The notes: generated from the sequence alone by a model not told the origin. 64,000 nt of DNA from Myxococcales bacterium (GCA_003142855.1 PLNW01000093.1:1-64000), one strand, 5' to 3'; counted from the first letter of the stretch, positions 1-9,600 are shown. Numbers and translations: made by a program.

Positions 1-2235
1 CTTTTTGAATCAGTAGTGCTAGTCGCACCTGCTTGTTCGCCGGCTACCGTGAGCGGGGCCGTGCCCCCAGGAGGGGGAGGGAATGGGGCCGGAGGAGGCG
101 GCGGTTCAAATGGCGCGGGTGGTTCAGGACCAGGAATCATCAGCACCCGGCCGGCGCCCCCCGATGCGGGGCCGCCAGCCACCGGTAAAGCCTGCGGCAA
201 CGGGGTGATCGATATCAGCGAGGGCGAGAACTGCGACGACGGGAACACCGAGAGTGGCGACGGCTGCAATCGCATATGCCAGACCGAGGCAAACTGGAAC
301 TGTCCCACCCCCGGGCAGAAGTGCGAGAACCTTGCCAAGTGCGGAAACAGCATCCTGACCTCCGACGAAACCTGTGACGATGGCAACACGGTCAGCGGTG
401 ACGGCTGCTCGAGCGATTGCAAGACCGTGGAGCCCGGCTGGCAGTGTCGGGTTCCTGGCAAGCCGTGCAATCCGGCCTGTGGCGACGGCGTGATTACCGC
501 GGGCGAGATATGTGACGATGGCAACACGGCCAGCGGCGACGGCTGCTCTGCCAATTGCAAACTGGAGATGGGCTTCAAGTGCACCGGCAGCTCAGGGCAA
601 AAGAGCGTTTGTACCCCCACCGTCTGCGGCGACGGCAAGGTCGAGGGCTCCGAGGCCTGCGATGATGGCAACACCTTGCCAAACGACGGTTGCTCGCCAA
701 CCTGCCGCTTTGAGCCGAACTGCAGCTCGGCCACGGGGACTTGCACCTCGAAGTGCGGGGACGGGTTGGTCGTCAGCGAGGCGTGCGACGATGGGAATAC
801 CAGCAACGGCGACGGTTGCTCGTCGACTTGTAAGGTGGAGCCCGGCTTCCAGTGCGCTCAGCCCGATTCCACCGCCGACACCATGACCGTGCCGGTCACC
901 TACCGCGACTTCCTCGTGGGTGGCGATTTTCACGCGGCCGATGTCTCGGGTAGCAACAATGCGGTTACCGGCATGGTCCAGGGCACGCTCGACAGCGATG
1001 GCAAGCCGGTCTACGCCGGCGTGGGCGGCGGCGCCACGACCGCCGGGTGGGTCACGACTGCGGCCAGCTTCCACAATTGGTACCGGGACGTGCCGGGAAC
1101 CAACACCACCTACGTGTCGAAGATCCTTCTGCACAACAACGGCAGTGGCGCCTTTGTGAACTGGTGGAAAGACAACCAAGAGTGGATGTCCTATTCCAAT
1201 GCTCGCTGGTGTTCGGACGCAACCTGCACCAACTGCAACGCTCCGGCGTACGTCAACGACGGTACAATGCATTGTTTTGCCGCGTGTACACCCTGGGGCT
1301 CCGGCAACACAAGTCCCTGCGTGGCCAACCAGACGCTGGTCCCTGGCAACCCGCTCTTCTTCCCTCTCGACAACGTGCCGGGCATGATCACGCCGATCTC
1401 CGCCTATGCGCCCGGCGAGACCCCACCAATGTATAGCGGCACTTGGACCTTTGAACCAGGGACGCCGGCGCCCCAGCACAACTTCAGCTTCACCAGCGAG
1501 GTACGCTACTGGTTTAGCTATTCGACGAGCAAGCAATACACGCTTAATTTCACTGGTGACGATGATGTCTGGGTCTTCGTCAATCGCAAACTGGCGGTGG
1601 ACATGGGGGGCATTCATACCCCGGTCGAGGGAGAGATCGTGCTCAACGCGACCGGCGGCGGGAATGTCACCGTGACCGCGAGCGCGGGCGCTGCCTGCAA
1701 GACCGAAGGCGTTCTCTCGACTTGCACGGGCGTGCAGAGCAAGGTCGATCTGGGCATGGCGAACAACGGGGTCTACGAGATCGTCGTGTTCCAAGCGGAA
1801 CGAGCGTGGAACGGCTCGACGTACAAACTCACCCTGAGCGGCTTCAACGATCTGCCGAGTTCCTGCACGCCCGCCTGCGGCGACGGGATTACGGTGGCCG
1901 ACGAGGAATGCGATTGTGGCACTACCGGAACCGGGCCGCTTCCTACGGGCTGCCCCGGCCCCAACGATGACAACACGTACGGTGGCTGCACAACCAAATG
2001 CACCTGGGGCGGCTTCTGCGGCGACAACATCGTGAACGGTTCGGAGGAGTGCGACGACGGCCCGAAGAACGGCACTCAGTATGGCGGCGGCGGATGCACC
2101 CTCGGATGCACCAGGGCCCATTTCTGCGGTGACAGCGTAGTGGACACCGCCCAAGGGGAGGAGTGTGACCTGGGCGCCGCGAACGGCGGCGAGCTGTGCA
2201 CCGACAAGTGCAAGCTGGTGATTCAACAGCAATAG
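1..2235 (+). CDS. Cys-rich repeat / fibro-slime domain secreted protein, 5' partial
   Basis: The reading frame is open to the left edge, so the true start probably lies outside the window; a GTG at 16 is the only start visible. The first residues are hydrophobic and run into an Ala-Pro-Ala-Cys stretch, then a Gly-rich linker, as in an exported lipoprotein. About five Myxococcus-type disulfide repeats follow (CGNG...CDDGN...DGC pattern, roughly residues 59-285). A fibro-slime domain occupies roughly residues 290-610, with its GDDDVWVFVNRKLAVD core, and further Cys-rich repeats close the protein. The families are known from surface and adhesion proteins of myxobacteria and slime moulds; no enzymatic role is visible. 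A surface or matrix role is inference. A short GC hairpin follows the stop. Confidence 0.85.
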   Translation, partial: LFESVVLVAPACSPATVSGAVPPGGGGNGAGGGGGSNGAGGSGPGIISTRPAPPDAGPPATGKACGNGVIDISEGENCDDGNTESGDGCNRICQTEANWNCPTPGQKCENLAKCGNSILTSDETCDDGNTVSGDGCSSDCKTVEPGWQCRVPGKPCNPACGDGVITAGEICDDGNTASGDGCSANCKLEMGFKCTGSSGQKSVCTPTVCGDGKVEGSEACDDGNTLPNDGCSPTCRFEPNCSSATGTCTSKCGDGLVVSEACDDGNTSNGDGCSSTCKVEPGFQCAQPDSTADTMTVPVTYRDFLVGGDFHAADVSGSNNAVTGMVQGTLDSDGKPVYAGVGGGATTAGWVTTAASFHNWYRDVPGTNTTYVSKILLHNNGSGAFVNWWKDNQEWMSYSNARWCSDATCTNCNAPAYVNDGTMHCFAACTPWGSGNTSPCVANQTLVPGNPLFFPLDNVPGMITPISAYAPGETPPMYSGTWTFEPGTPAPQHNFSFTSEVRYWFSYSTSKQYTLNFTGDDDVWVFVNRKLAVDMGGIHTPVEGEIVLNATGGGNVTVTASAGAACKTEGVLSTCTGVQSKVDLGMANNGVYEIVVFQAERAWNGSTYKLTLSGFNDLPSSCTPACGDGITVADEECDCGTTGTGPLPTGCPGPNDDNTYGGCTTKCTWGGFCGDNIVNGSEECDDGPKNGTQYGGGGCTLGCTRAHFCGDSVVDTAQGEECDLGAANGGELCTDKCKLVIQQQ

Positions 2236-2236
2236 G

Positions 2237-2258
2237 GCGACCTGCGGTCGCTTATGTT
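2237..2258 (+). terminator. GC hairpin with T-rich tail after the fibro-slime gene
   Basis: A perfect 6-bp stem (GCGACC/GGTCGC) with a 3-nt loop begins 2 nt after the stop codon and is followed by TTATGTTT. This fits a weak factor-independent terminator. The stem is short, so readthrough is likely. Confidence 0.45.
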
Positions 2259-2307
2259 TCGGCGCGTCCCGGCGTTCCCGACGGTCGTTTTGCGGTACAC
2301 TCCCCCC

Positions 2308-3393
2308 ATGTCGAATCGTGTGCGCCCCGCTTTGGTGAAGGTGGCCGTGCTTTCGGTCGTCACCGCGGCTGCCGCCGGGTGTGGCGAGGTCGGCACGACC
2401 CACTTTGCGCCCACGGGCAAGATGACCGTGGCAAGAGGCGGGCACACGGCCACGTTGTTGCCCAACGGGAAGGTACTGCTCGCCGGCGGATTCGGTAGCA
2501 ACGGCACGACGATATTCGCGAGTGCAGAGCTATACGACCCAGCGACCGGGACCTTTGCGGCAACCGGTGACATGATCGCGCCACGCTACCGGCACACCGC
2601 CACGCTGCTGGCGTCGACCGGGATGGTGCTGGTGACCGGCGGCGAAGGCAGCGAGGCTCAGACCGCGGAGCTATACGACCCAGCGACCGGGACATTTGCA
2701 GCAACGAGCAACATGACCACGGCCAGATTCGAGCACACCGCGCAGCTGCTCCTCAATGGCAAGGTGCTCATCGCGGGCGGAAGCGATAGCAGTGGGGTTC
2801 TGGCAAGTGCGGAGCTATACGACCCGGCGGCCGGCACGTTCTCGCCGACCGGCAACATGACTACGGCAAGGTTCGAGCATTCGGCGACGGCGCTAGGCAA
2901 TGGCAAGGTGCTCATCGCCGGCAGTGTCGATGGCAGTGGGGATGCGCTGGCGAGTGCGGAGCTGTACGACGAAGCGGCAGGGACGTTCACGGCGACCGGC
3001 AGCATGACCGGGCCAAGGTCGTGGCACACGGCGACCCAGGTGGTCAGCGGGAAGGTGCTCATCGCCGGTGGAATCAGCGGTGGTGGAATCAACGGCCCGC
3101 ATCTCGCCAGCGCGGAGGTCTACGACCCGAAAGCCGGGAGATTCACTGCGACCGGTAGCATGACTATGGCGCGGTCCTTCCACACGGCGACGTTGTTGAC
3201 CGACGGGACCGTACTCATTGCGGGCGGCGCATCCTCGGCTAGAGTGGAGGTGTTCAACCCAAGCGCCGGGACGTCTACGGCGATCGGCAGCATGAGTGGG
3301 CCAAGGGAGTGGCACACAGCCACGCGATTGACGAGCGGCAAGGTGCTCATCGCCGGCGGAGACGCATCCGGCAGCGCGGAGCTATACCAATAG
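2308..3393 (+). CDS. Kelch-repeat lipoprotein
   Basis: This 361-residue protein starts with a lipoprotein signal (basic n-region, Ala-rich core, lipobox ending AAAGC near residue 25). It then carries seven kelch-like blades, each of the form [23 protein letters not shown] followed by [13 protein letters not shown]. The blades should close into a beta-propeller displayed on the outer membrane or in the periplasm. I chose the ATG at 2308 over the upstream ATG at 2254 because the signal peptide begins there and a TACACT hexamer ends 6 nt before it. The blades are very alike, suggesting recent internal duplication. Binding partners are unknown. Confidence 0.85.
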   Translation: MSNRVRPALVKVAVLSVVTAAAAGCGEVGTTHFAPTGKMTVARGGHTATLLPNGKVLLAGGFGSNGTTIFASAELYDPATGTFAATGDMIAPRYRHTATLLASTGMVLVTGGEGSEAQTAELYDPATGTFAATSNMTTARFEHTAQLLLNGKVLIAGGSDSSGVLASAELYDPAAGTFSPTGNMTTARFEHSATALGNGKVLIAGSVDGSGDALASAELYDEAAGTFTATGSMTGPRSWHTATQVVSGKVLIAGGISGGGINGPHLASAEVYDPKAGRFTATGSMTMARSFHTATLLTDGTVLIAGGASSARVEVFNPSAGTSTAIGSMSGPREWHTATRLTSGKVLIAGGDASGSAELYQ

Positions 3394-3468
3394 CCTCGAC
3401 GGCCGGCTCTCTGCACGGCGAACAAGCCGAGCCGCCTCATGGGAGTCCCTCGCTGTCAGCTCCCAGGC

Positions 3469-5529
3469 TCACCGTATGTCATCGTGATACGGCTGGTGGG
3501 CACGATACAAGTCCAGCAGTTTCTGGTTCTTTTCAAGCAAGTCCTGTTCGCCCGCAGCCCTGGCCAGCGCGCAGGCTTTCTGCGCCGTCGCGGTTGCATC
3601 GTCGAATCGTCCCGCTTCGGCGTAGGCTGCCGCCAGCGTGGTGAGCAGGGGCAACACTTCATAATGCGTCAGTTCGCAAGCGTGCCTGGCGTATTTGACC
3701 GCTCGAACACCATCCCGAATGTGCGCGTCCGGCCAGGTCGCCAGCAGCCACGCCAGTGTGTTGAGGACACCCAGCGAGTCGGGGTTGACTTGCAGCGCCC
3801 TCTGGAAATGAACGATCGCCTCGTCCACTCGACGCTTCTGCAGCAGAGCATTTCCAAAGTTGTAGTGGGCTTCCGCGTACTCGGGGTTGACTTGCAGCGC
3901 CTGTTGGAAATGAACTATCGCTTCGTCCACCCTCTTCTTCTGGAGGAGAACGTAGCCGAGGTTGTTGTGCGATCGGGCGTCCTGGTGGTTGATCTGCAGG
4001 GCCTCCTCATACTGAACAATCGCTTCGTCCGCTCGGCCCTTCTGCAGCCAAGCATTTCCGAAGTTATGGTGGGCTTCTGCATAGTCGGGCTTGATGCGCA
4101 GGGCCTGTTGGAAATGCCCGATTGCTTCATCCAGCCTCTTCTTCTGGAACAGAGCGTAGCCAAGATCGTTGTGGGCGACCGCGTTCTCAGACGTGCAAGC
4201 GAGGGTGTGTGTCCACAGCAACTCACTATTGCGCCAATAGGAAGTCTGTGTGCGCGCGCAGACAACCAATGTCGCGAGAATGATCGCGGAGCCGCTGCCC
4301 AGGACCACGCGGCGGAAGCGCCAGGAGGGGCACAATTCCGCCGCCGCCCAGGTCAGCAGCAGATACAGTCCGATCTCCGGCAGATACGTGTAGCGATCCG
4401 CCCGCGCCTGAATTCCCACCTGAACGAGCCCGATCACCGGCAACAGCATGAAGAGATACCAAAGCCATCCGGTTAGAAAATAGGGGTGGCGACGACGCAG
4501 CACAAAGACACCCGCGGAAATGCCAGCCAGCAGAACCAGGGACAGCAGCACCGCTGCAGCCCCAATGCTTCCCGAGGTAAGCGGGTATAGGACCGCCAGA
4601 CCTGACGGCCAGAACATCTGCCCCAGATAAGCCACATAGGAGATCAAGGCATTGCCCACGCGCAAGGGCAGAAGGATTTCCTCGAACGGCCGGATGGCCT
4701 CGTGCTGGGCCAGCATCGTGACCGCACACGATGCGAGTGCCAGTCCGAGCAGGGGCAGTTTCTCCAGCAGCAACTGGTTGCGCCACCTTCGCTTGACTCC
4801 GGCGCGCCCATGAGCGGCGCCGTCGTCGCCGCGGGCTCGTCCCAGCGGCCAGTAGTCCAATAGCAGCAGCACAAGAGGCAGCGTCACCACCATCGGTTTG
4901 CACATCAGGCCCAACGCAAAGAACAACAGCACCAGACAATAGTCGAGGTTCAAGGACCAACCCGCCGGCGTCTGCTCTCGGCGCTCGACGCTCAGCCTTC
5001 CCTGTGCGTAGCGCGTGTACGCCCAGAGGGTTAGCATGAAGAACAGGCCGCTCAGCACATCCTTGCGTTCCGCCACCCATGCCACCGATTCCACCCGTAG
5101 CGGATGAATGGCAAACACCGCCGCCACAAACGCCGCCCGCCACAGAAACCCGGTCATCCGTCGCAGCACCAGGAACAGCAGAATCACCGAGGCGGTGTGC
5201 AGCAGGAGGTTCGTCAGGTGATGCCCGCTGGGACTCAACCCGTAAAGCTGGCAGTCCAGCATGTGGGACATCATCGTGAGCGGGTGCCAGTTGGACGCGA
5301 CAACATGGGTAAAGGCCCACTCGATGCCCTTCAGGTTCAGCCCGCGGGTGACGACGGGATTCTCATACACATACAGTCCGTCGTCGTAGTTCACGAACTC
5401 ATGAGTGAGCGTTTGCCCGAAAACCGCGAAGGTAATCGCAGCCAGAAAAGTACAGACCGCGAGAACCAGCCAGCGCTCATTCAAACCAGCCAGAGGCTTC
5501 TTGGATTTCAGCGTGCAAGCGTCGCTCAC
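3469..5529 (-). CDS. Multi-pass membrane GT-C-like protein with C-terminal TPRs
   Basis: The 686-residue product has about ten hydrophobic segments in its first two thirds and four tetratricopeptide repeats near the C-terminus. The first periplasmic loop holds an acidic YDDGLYVYENP motif typical of bacterial relatives of the TMTC/dolichyl-phosphate mannosyltransferase (GT-C) families, so a membrane glycosyltransferase is the best guess; no substrate can be named. The GTG at 5529 is preferred because a GAGAGG Shine-Dalgarno sits 6 nt upstream. An in-frame ATG at 5607 (712 residues) lies 15 nt from the tRNA-Leu 3' end and has no ribosome binding site. Between the tRNA and this gene there is a CCCGC/GCGGG hairpin near 5550-5562. 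The TPR units are nearly identical at the DNA level. Confidence 0.8.
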   Translation of the reverse strand: MSDACTLKSKKPLAGLNERWLVLAVCTFLAAITFAVFGQTLTHEFVNYDDGLYVYENPVVTRGLNLKGIEWAFTHVVASNWHPLTMMSHMLDCQLYGLSPSGHHLTNLLLHTASVILLFLVLRRMTGFLWRAAFVAAVFAIHPLRVESVAWVAERKDVLSGLFFMLTLWAYTRYAQGRLSVERREQTPAGWSLNLDYCLVLLFFALGLMCKPMVVTLPLVLLLLDYWPLGRARGDDGAAHGRAGVKRRWRNQLLLEKLPLLGLALASCAVTMLAQHEAIRPFEEILLPLRVGNALISYVAYLGQMFWPSGLAVLYPLTSGSIGAAAVLLSLVLLAGISAGVFVLRRRHPYFLTGWLWYLFMLLPVIGLVQVGIQARADRYTYLPEIGLYLLLTWAAAELCPSWRFRRVVLGSGSAIILATLVVCARTQTSYWRNSELLWTHTLACTSENAVAHNDLGYALFQKKRLDEAIGHFQQALRIKPDYAEAHHNFGNAWLQKGRADEAIVQYEEALQINHQDARSHNNLGYVLLQKKRVDEAIVHFQQALQVNPEYAEAHYNFGNALLQKRRVDEAIVHFQRALQVNPDSLGVLNTLAWLLATWPDAHIRDGVRAVKYARHACELTHYEVLPLLTTLAAAYAEAGRFDDATATAQKACALARAAGEQDLLEKNQKLLDLYRAHQPYHDDIR

Positions 5530-5622
5530 CCCCCGCCTCTCACCGGCCCGCGAAGCGGGAAGGCTCGAGGGCACAGCGCTGGCCTTCTTCGTCGGTCTTC
5601 CACTCATGACAAAGACAAGAGG

Positions 5623-5708
5623 TGGTGCCGGAGAGGGGAGTCGAACCCCTAAGCCTGTTAGGACGGCGGATTTTGAGTCCGCTGCGTTTGCCATTCCGCC
5701 ACTCCGGC
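5623..5708 (-). tRNA. tRNA-Leu (CAA anticodon), CCA encoded
   Basis: The minus strand folds as a class II tRNA: acceptor stem GCCGGAG/CTCCGGC, anticodon stem GCGGA/TCCGC with loop CTCAAAA (anticodon CAA), a long variable arm, and a T arm GGGGTTCGACTCCCC. Discriminator A is at 5626 and the CCA tail is encoded at 5625-5623. The A discriminator and variable arm fit leucine identity. Confidence 0.95.
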
Positions 5709-5803
5709 ATGGGGAGCGAAGAGGACGCAATATTGTGCCCGCCGACGGCGCGAAGTCAAACTGGTAACTAGTGTGGGACAACGGAACTGCCCCTCTTGCG
5801 GGC

Positions 5804-5826
5804 GGCGCCGTGGTAAAAACGGCGCC
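5804..5826 (+). promoter_or_regulatory. Hairpin directly against the pyrE start codon
   Basis: A perfect 8-bp stem (GGCGCCGT at 5804-5811 with ACGGCGCC at 5819-5826) and 7-nt loop ends exactly one base before the pyrE ATG. No Shine-Dalgarno is seen. The loop region also reads TAAAAA, a possible -10 hexamer 7 nt before the ATG. It may therefore be either a translation-control hairpin or part of a leaderless promoter. Confidence 0.4.
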
Positions 5827-6393
5827 ATGAGTGGCCGTGAGCTTTTTGAACACAACCGGGCTCGACTCCTCGATCGGCTCAAGCAGCTCGCCTACGAGGA
5901 GCGCGAGGTCATCCTCGCTTCGGGGCAGAAGAGCAATTTCTACATCGACTGCAAGCAAGCCGTGTTGAGCGCCGAGGGCCACTTCTTGGTGGGTTGGTTG
6001 TTCAACCAGGTGATTGCCGAGCATGCTCCCCAGGTGGAGGCCGTGGGGGGATTGACCATGGGCGCTGACCCGCTGGCCTCGGCGGTAGCCACGGTCAGCT
6101 ACCTGGGCGGGCGGCCGCTCGACGCTTTCTACGTGCGCAAAGAGGCCAAGGGCCATGGCACGGGACAGTGGTTGGAGGGTCGCAAGCTGCTTCGTCCCGG
6201 GATGCCGGTCGCGATCCTTGAGGACGTGGTGACCACGGGCGGCTCGGCTCTCAAGGCGATCGCGCGCGCCCGCGAGTTCGGCCTCACGGTCAGCCTGATC
6301 GTCGGTCTGGTGGACCGCGAGGAAGGTGGCCGCGAAGTCTTGCAACGGGAGGCACCGCTGCAGACGCTCTTCCGACGGAGGGAGTTCATCTGA
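5827..6393 (+). CDS. pyrE: Orotate phosphoribosyltransferase
   Basis: PyrE converts orotate and PRPP to orotidine 5'-monophosphate in de novo pyrimidine synthesis, in the cytosol. The 188-residue product has the usual family length, the N-terminal substrate region (ILASGQKSNFYIDCK), a Lys-rich flexible loop (VRKEAKGHGTG) and the PRPP-binding signature ILEDVVTTGGSA around residues 134-146. The ATG at 5827 is chosen because family homology begins at SGRELFEH; an in-frame upstream ATG at 5773 would add an unrelated Cys/Arg-rich stretch. Its stop overlaps the ATG of the following lipoprotein gene (TGATG), so the two are translationally coupled. Confidence 0.95.
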   Translation: MSGRELFEHNRARLLDRLKQLAYEEREVILASGQKSNFYIDCKQAVLSAEGHFLVGWLFNQVIAEHAPQVEAVGGLTMGADPLASAVATVSYLGGRPLDAFYVRKEAKGHGTGQWLEGRKLLRPGMPVAILEDVVTTGGSALKAIARAREFGLTVSLIVGLVDREEGGREVLQREAPLQTLFRRREFI

Positions 6394-7031
6394 TGCCCGC
6401 GCGGAGGGTGCTGGGGCCTGCGTTGGCCTGTGCCGTGGCGCTGGTCGGGTGTGCCCAGTCGGCTTCCAAGCCCGTCAATTTCTCCGACGCCACTCGCAAC
6501 TATCGACCTTCGGACTATTCATCGGTCTACGAAAGTTGGACACGACACGCGAAGCTGTGGCAGGAGGTGGGCACAGTCATCGAAGCGTGGGCGACCTACA
6601 AGAGCTGGGATTTCCGCCAGGCCTATGTGTCGTACTACGCCAGCATCTATGACTTGTCGGACAGCGATCGCGCCACGCTCCTGCGCTCGCAGCTCGAGGC
6701 GTCGCGGGCGAGTCATGAATTCCACGTGGCGGTCCAGATGACAACCGACAAGTGGAACGATCTCGAGCGCAAGAACTCGCCCTGGCGGGTCACTCTGCTG
6801 GACGCCAGCGGCGGCGAACTGGGGCCCGCTTCGATCCAAACGGTGAAGCTGCCTGAGCTGTACGAGAGCCAGTTCTTTCCCAGCCGCACCGAATTCACGC
6901 GCACCTATGAGATCAGCTTCGCCCTGACGAGCAGCGGCGGGCAGCCTTTTTCTGGCCCGGCAAGCGGTCGTCTCGTCCTGCGGTTTGTCAGCCCTGCCGG
7001 CCGGATCGAGCTAGCCTGGGACTCGAAGTAG
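6393..7031 (+). CDS. Lipoprotein of unknown function
   Basis: The 212-residue protein has a lipoprotein signal peptide (MPARR n-region, hydrophobic core, lipobox LVGC with Cys near residue 20). The mature part is rich in aromatic and charged residues, with WETR-like helices at 40-110 and a predicted beta-rich C-terminus ending in a Ser/Gly-rich strand and RIELAWDSK. No family is recognised. It is coupled to pyrE by a 1-nt overlap, which suggests co-expression but not shared function. It converges with the DUF4388 gene 24 bp downstream. Confidence 0.75.
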   Translation: MPARRVLGPALACAVALVGCAQSASKPVNFSDATRNYRPSDYSSVYESWTRHAKLWQEVGTVIEAWATYKSWDFRQAYVSYYASIYDLSDSDRATLLRSQLEASRASHEFHVAVQMTTDKWNDLERKNSPWRVTLLDASGGELGPASIQTVKLPELYESQFFPSRTEFTRTYEISFALTSSGGQPFSGPASGRLVLRFVSPAGRIELAWDSK

Positions 7032-7055
7032 CGCCGGCCGTTGGAAAAGCGGGGT

Positions 7056-9461
7056 TTAGGCGTGTCGCTTGGATGGCCCGCGGCCGGGCGAGATCTTCCC
7101 GTCTCGTTTGCTGGCAGGCTCATCGAGGTCAGCGAAGTTGTCCTCGGCCTCGCGTTTGTAGAGGTCGGCCTCGCGGGCAAAGAAGTCACTCTCGATGGCA
7201 CTGAAGGCACCGCTGATACGGCCGCCAGTACGCTTGCCGGCTTGCGATGCGCTGTCGTCTGATGAGCGGGGCGTCGGCCGGGCGGAGGCAGGGGCGGTTC
7301 GGTCGCCGCTGGTTCCGCGGACCTGGCCTTTGCCCGAGCCCGCGCCATGGGAAGCGGTTCGCGGCTCGGTCGCGCCACCCGGCCCGTGCGTCGTCGCAGT
7401 CGCCGACTGAGGTTTGGGCGCTTCGAGCTTCTGTACCTCCGCCACCAGGGCCGGATCGAGTGCGACCGATATGCCCCTGCCGGGAGTCTTGAGCGCGTTT
7501 GCCGACGAGCGCGAGGACGACGAAACGGAAAGCGTGCCGGTTACCCTGGCGGAGCGGCCTGACTGGGGCGAGGCGGAAGTCCCCATGCGGGGCGCGGCGC
7601 TGCTGGCGTCAGATAGGGCCGCCATGGCCCCCGGGTCAGGTCCAGCATCGAGCGGCTCTGCTGACGTCGGGGGACCGATGGGTGTGGTGGCCTTTTCCAG
7701 ACGGCCGAGCTCAGCCGCCAACACAGGATCGAGCTCGACGGAAACGCCCTTCCTCATGCTCTTGGCTGTGCCCGATCGCTGCGCAGGACGGACAGAAAGG
7801 GTGCCCGTCATCCTCGCGGTGTTGGCCCCATCGTCTGGGCTGGTCCCGGCCGTCACAGCTGGCGCAGCTCCTGAAGACGCCGGGGTGACCGACTGTGGGA
7901 GGGGAACGGCACGTGAAGCCATCGTCGCAATCGAGTTGGTCTCGGAGGGCAGCCCCGGATCGATCTCAATGGAGCTTCCGCTTCCCGCGCCACGTGGGCT
8001 CCTGTTTGAGCGTCGTTGGCCCGAGGCGGGGGCCACCTGCAGTGTGCCCGTCACGCGACCGCTGCGTGCCGGAGATTCAGCGGGCGCTGTCTCGACCGGA
8101 GCGGCGGCTGGGGCTGGTGCGGGTACGGCTTCTACAAGGGCCGCATCGATGGTAACCGAAGGCCGGTTTCGCCGGTCAGCATTGGACTGACGTCGGTCAG
8201 GGGCCACACTCACGTCTATGCTGCCGGAGGCCCTGGCCGCGCTTGCCGCCGCGGCTGGCGCGACGGGCGCTGCAGCGGTGTCAGGCACGCCAGCCGTCGG
8301 CGTTTCGGCCGCTTCCCTGCCGACGATGAGCGTGCCCAGGGCTGGCGTCTGAATCGCCGCGCGCCGTTGGCCTTTGCGGCGATTCGGCTCTCCGCAGCGC
8401 ACGTCGGCTTGACCGATGCGCAAGGGCGTTGGTCTTTGCGACAGGGGAAGTCCCTGGCTGTCCTTGGAACTCGCGATGACGGCCGTTTCCCAGGACTTCT
8501 CCACGGGTGAGGTGGGCGCGGGGGAGCCCTCCTGGGGCTTGCATCGGGTCAACCCGCCGAGATCGACCAGGCGGGTGAGGATGCGTACGGTGTCGAACAC
8601 GCGGAAGGGGCTCTCGTCGATGATGTCCGTGAGCGTGCGTCGTCCGTCGCACAGACGAAGCACCGGCGTCACCTCGGAGGGCACCGTGGCTTTAGCCAGC
8701 TTGTCTTCGTTTTTCCCGTACACCGACGAGGCAGGCCCGATGCCTCGCATGGCGTGGGTGTAGTCGCGCATGAAGCGTTCCGCTTCGTCCATGATCTGCT
8801 CAAAGCGCTGGGTGAACTGTGTCCGTCGAGCCACGGCGCGCAGGCGCAACTCGATCTGGGCGTCTTCCCACAGCAGGAGATGATGAATGGCGGGCGGGCC
8901 TTGCAGCGATCCCACCTGGGCTCCGGCTATTTCGCCCTCGGAGAACAGGATCTCGCCCCGGCGATTCGCGCGTTCGAGTTGCAGCACGCCCGAGCATAAC
9001 AGTCCACTCATCACGCGGATGAGAGAGAAAAATCCAAAGTCGGCTAGCGGGCCGTCGATCGTTGCCTCGGGGCCCTGCGCTTGCGCAGCGTGGCCGCCGA
9101 GCGAGACGAGAATTCGGCTGGCCGTGATCACATCACGTACGAAGATCGGCGTGGGCAGAAAATCGATCGACCCGCAGTCGAGCACGCCTGGGCGCAGGAT
9201 GGGAGGGCCGAGGACCAAGAGCGGCAGGGTGCGAGTTTCTTCGCTGGCGCGAAGCTGGCGCAGCAGTGTTAGGGTTTTGTCGTAGGGCGCGCGCGCGGCA
9301 ACCACCGCGATGTCCGCAGCCGACGCCTTGATCAGGAAAGCCGCTGTTTCTGGGGCCGCGCACGCGGTGCTGCGCCAGGAAGCGCACTGGAAACCGTAGA
9401 CGAGCGATTCGAGCCCCTTGAGGTCTGAGTCAAGCAGTAGCGCTGCGAATGTGCGGGCCAT
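7056..9461 (-). CDS. Receiver-like/DUF4388 protein with repeated R-[VMI]-[TS]-G tail
   Basis: Residues 1-125 resemble a receiver fold (LLLDSD near the start) but lack a clear phosphoacceptor set. Residues about 135-240 match the DUF4388 (PATAN-type) domain common in myxobacterial gliding and signalling proteins, with the ILFSEGEIAGAQVG core. Residues 260-305 form a winged-helix-like segment (LCDGRRTLTDII). The rest is a low-complexity Ala/Pro/Ser tail carrying five spaced copies of a short motif (near 410, 468, 549, 638 and 748), the middle three followed by a G-x-S-x-x-[LI]-D-P-x-L block. The last 50 residues contain SDFFAREADLYKREAEDNF, an acidic amphipathic element. A scaffold or adaptor role is inference. 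A TATACT hexamer at 9508-9503 could be its -10. Confidence 0.75.
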   Translation of the reverse strand: MARTFAALLLDSDLKGLESLVYGFQCASWRSTACAAPETAAFLIKASAADIAVVAARAPYDKTLTLLRQLRASEETRTLPLLVLGPPILRPGVLDCGSIDFLPTPIFVRDVITASRILVSLGGHAAQAQGPEATIDGPLADFGFFSLIRVMSGLLCSGVLQLERANRRGEILFSEGEIAGAQVGSLQGPPAIHHLLLWEDAQIELRLRAVARRTQFTQRFEQIMDEAERFMRDYTHAMRGIGPASSVYGKNEDKLAKATVPSEVTPVLRLCDGRRTLTDIIDESPFRVFDTVRILTRLVDLGGLTRCKPQEGSPAPTSPVEKSWETAVIASSKDSQGLPLSQRPTPLRIGQADVRCGEPNRRKGQRRAAIQTPALGTLIVGREAAETPTAGVPDTAAAPVAPAAAASAARASGSIDVSVAPDRRQSNADRRNRPSVTIDAALVEAVPAPAPAAAPVETAPAESPARSGRVTGTLQVAPASGQRRSNRSPRGAGSGSSIEIDPGLPSETNSIATMASRAVPLPQSVTPASSGAAPAVTAGTSPDDGANTARMTGTLSVRPAQRSGTAKSMRKGVSVELDPVLAAELGRLEKATTPIGPPTSAEPLDAGPDPGAMAALSDASSAAPRMGTSASPQSGRSARVTGTLSVSSSSRSSANALKTPGRGISVALDPALVAEVQKLEAPKPQSATATTHGPGGATEPRTASHGAGSGKGQVRGTSGDRTAPASARPTPRSSDDSASQAGKRTGGRISGAFSAIESDFFAREADLYKREAEDNFADLDEPASKRDGKISPGRGPSKRHA

Positions 9462-9600
9462 TTTTTTGCTGGAAAGCGAGGACCGAGAAGCAGACCAATA
9501 CCAGTATAGCCAGGGAGGGGAGTCCGCACACGCTGATTAGGTCGTGACGGGCTTCCAGGGAAGGGTGTGCGTCGGGTGTGATCCCCGTCACAATTTCTTG

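Noticed and set aside
592..2445. A 617-codon minus-strand frame
   Set aside because: It is antisense to the Cys-rich repeat protein and extends into the kelch gene.
3760..4180. CRISPR-like repeats
   Set aside because: The periodicity is 102 bp in frame and encodes TPR motifs.
5608..6345. Extension of the GT-C/TPR reading frame upstream through tRNA-Leu and opposite pyrE
   Set aside because: The frame is open only by chance; the region is a tRNA gene and the antisense of pyrE.
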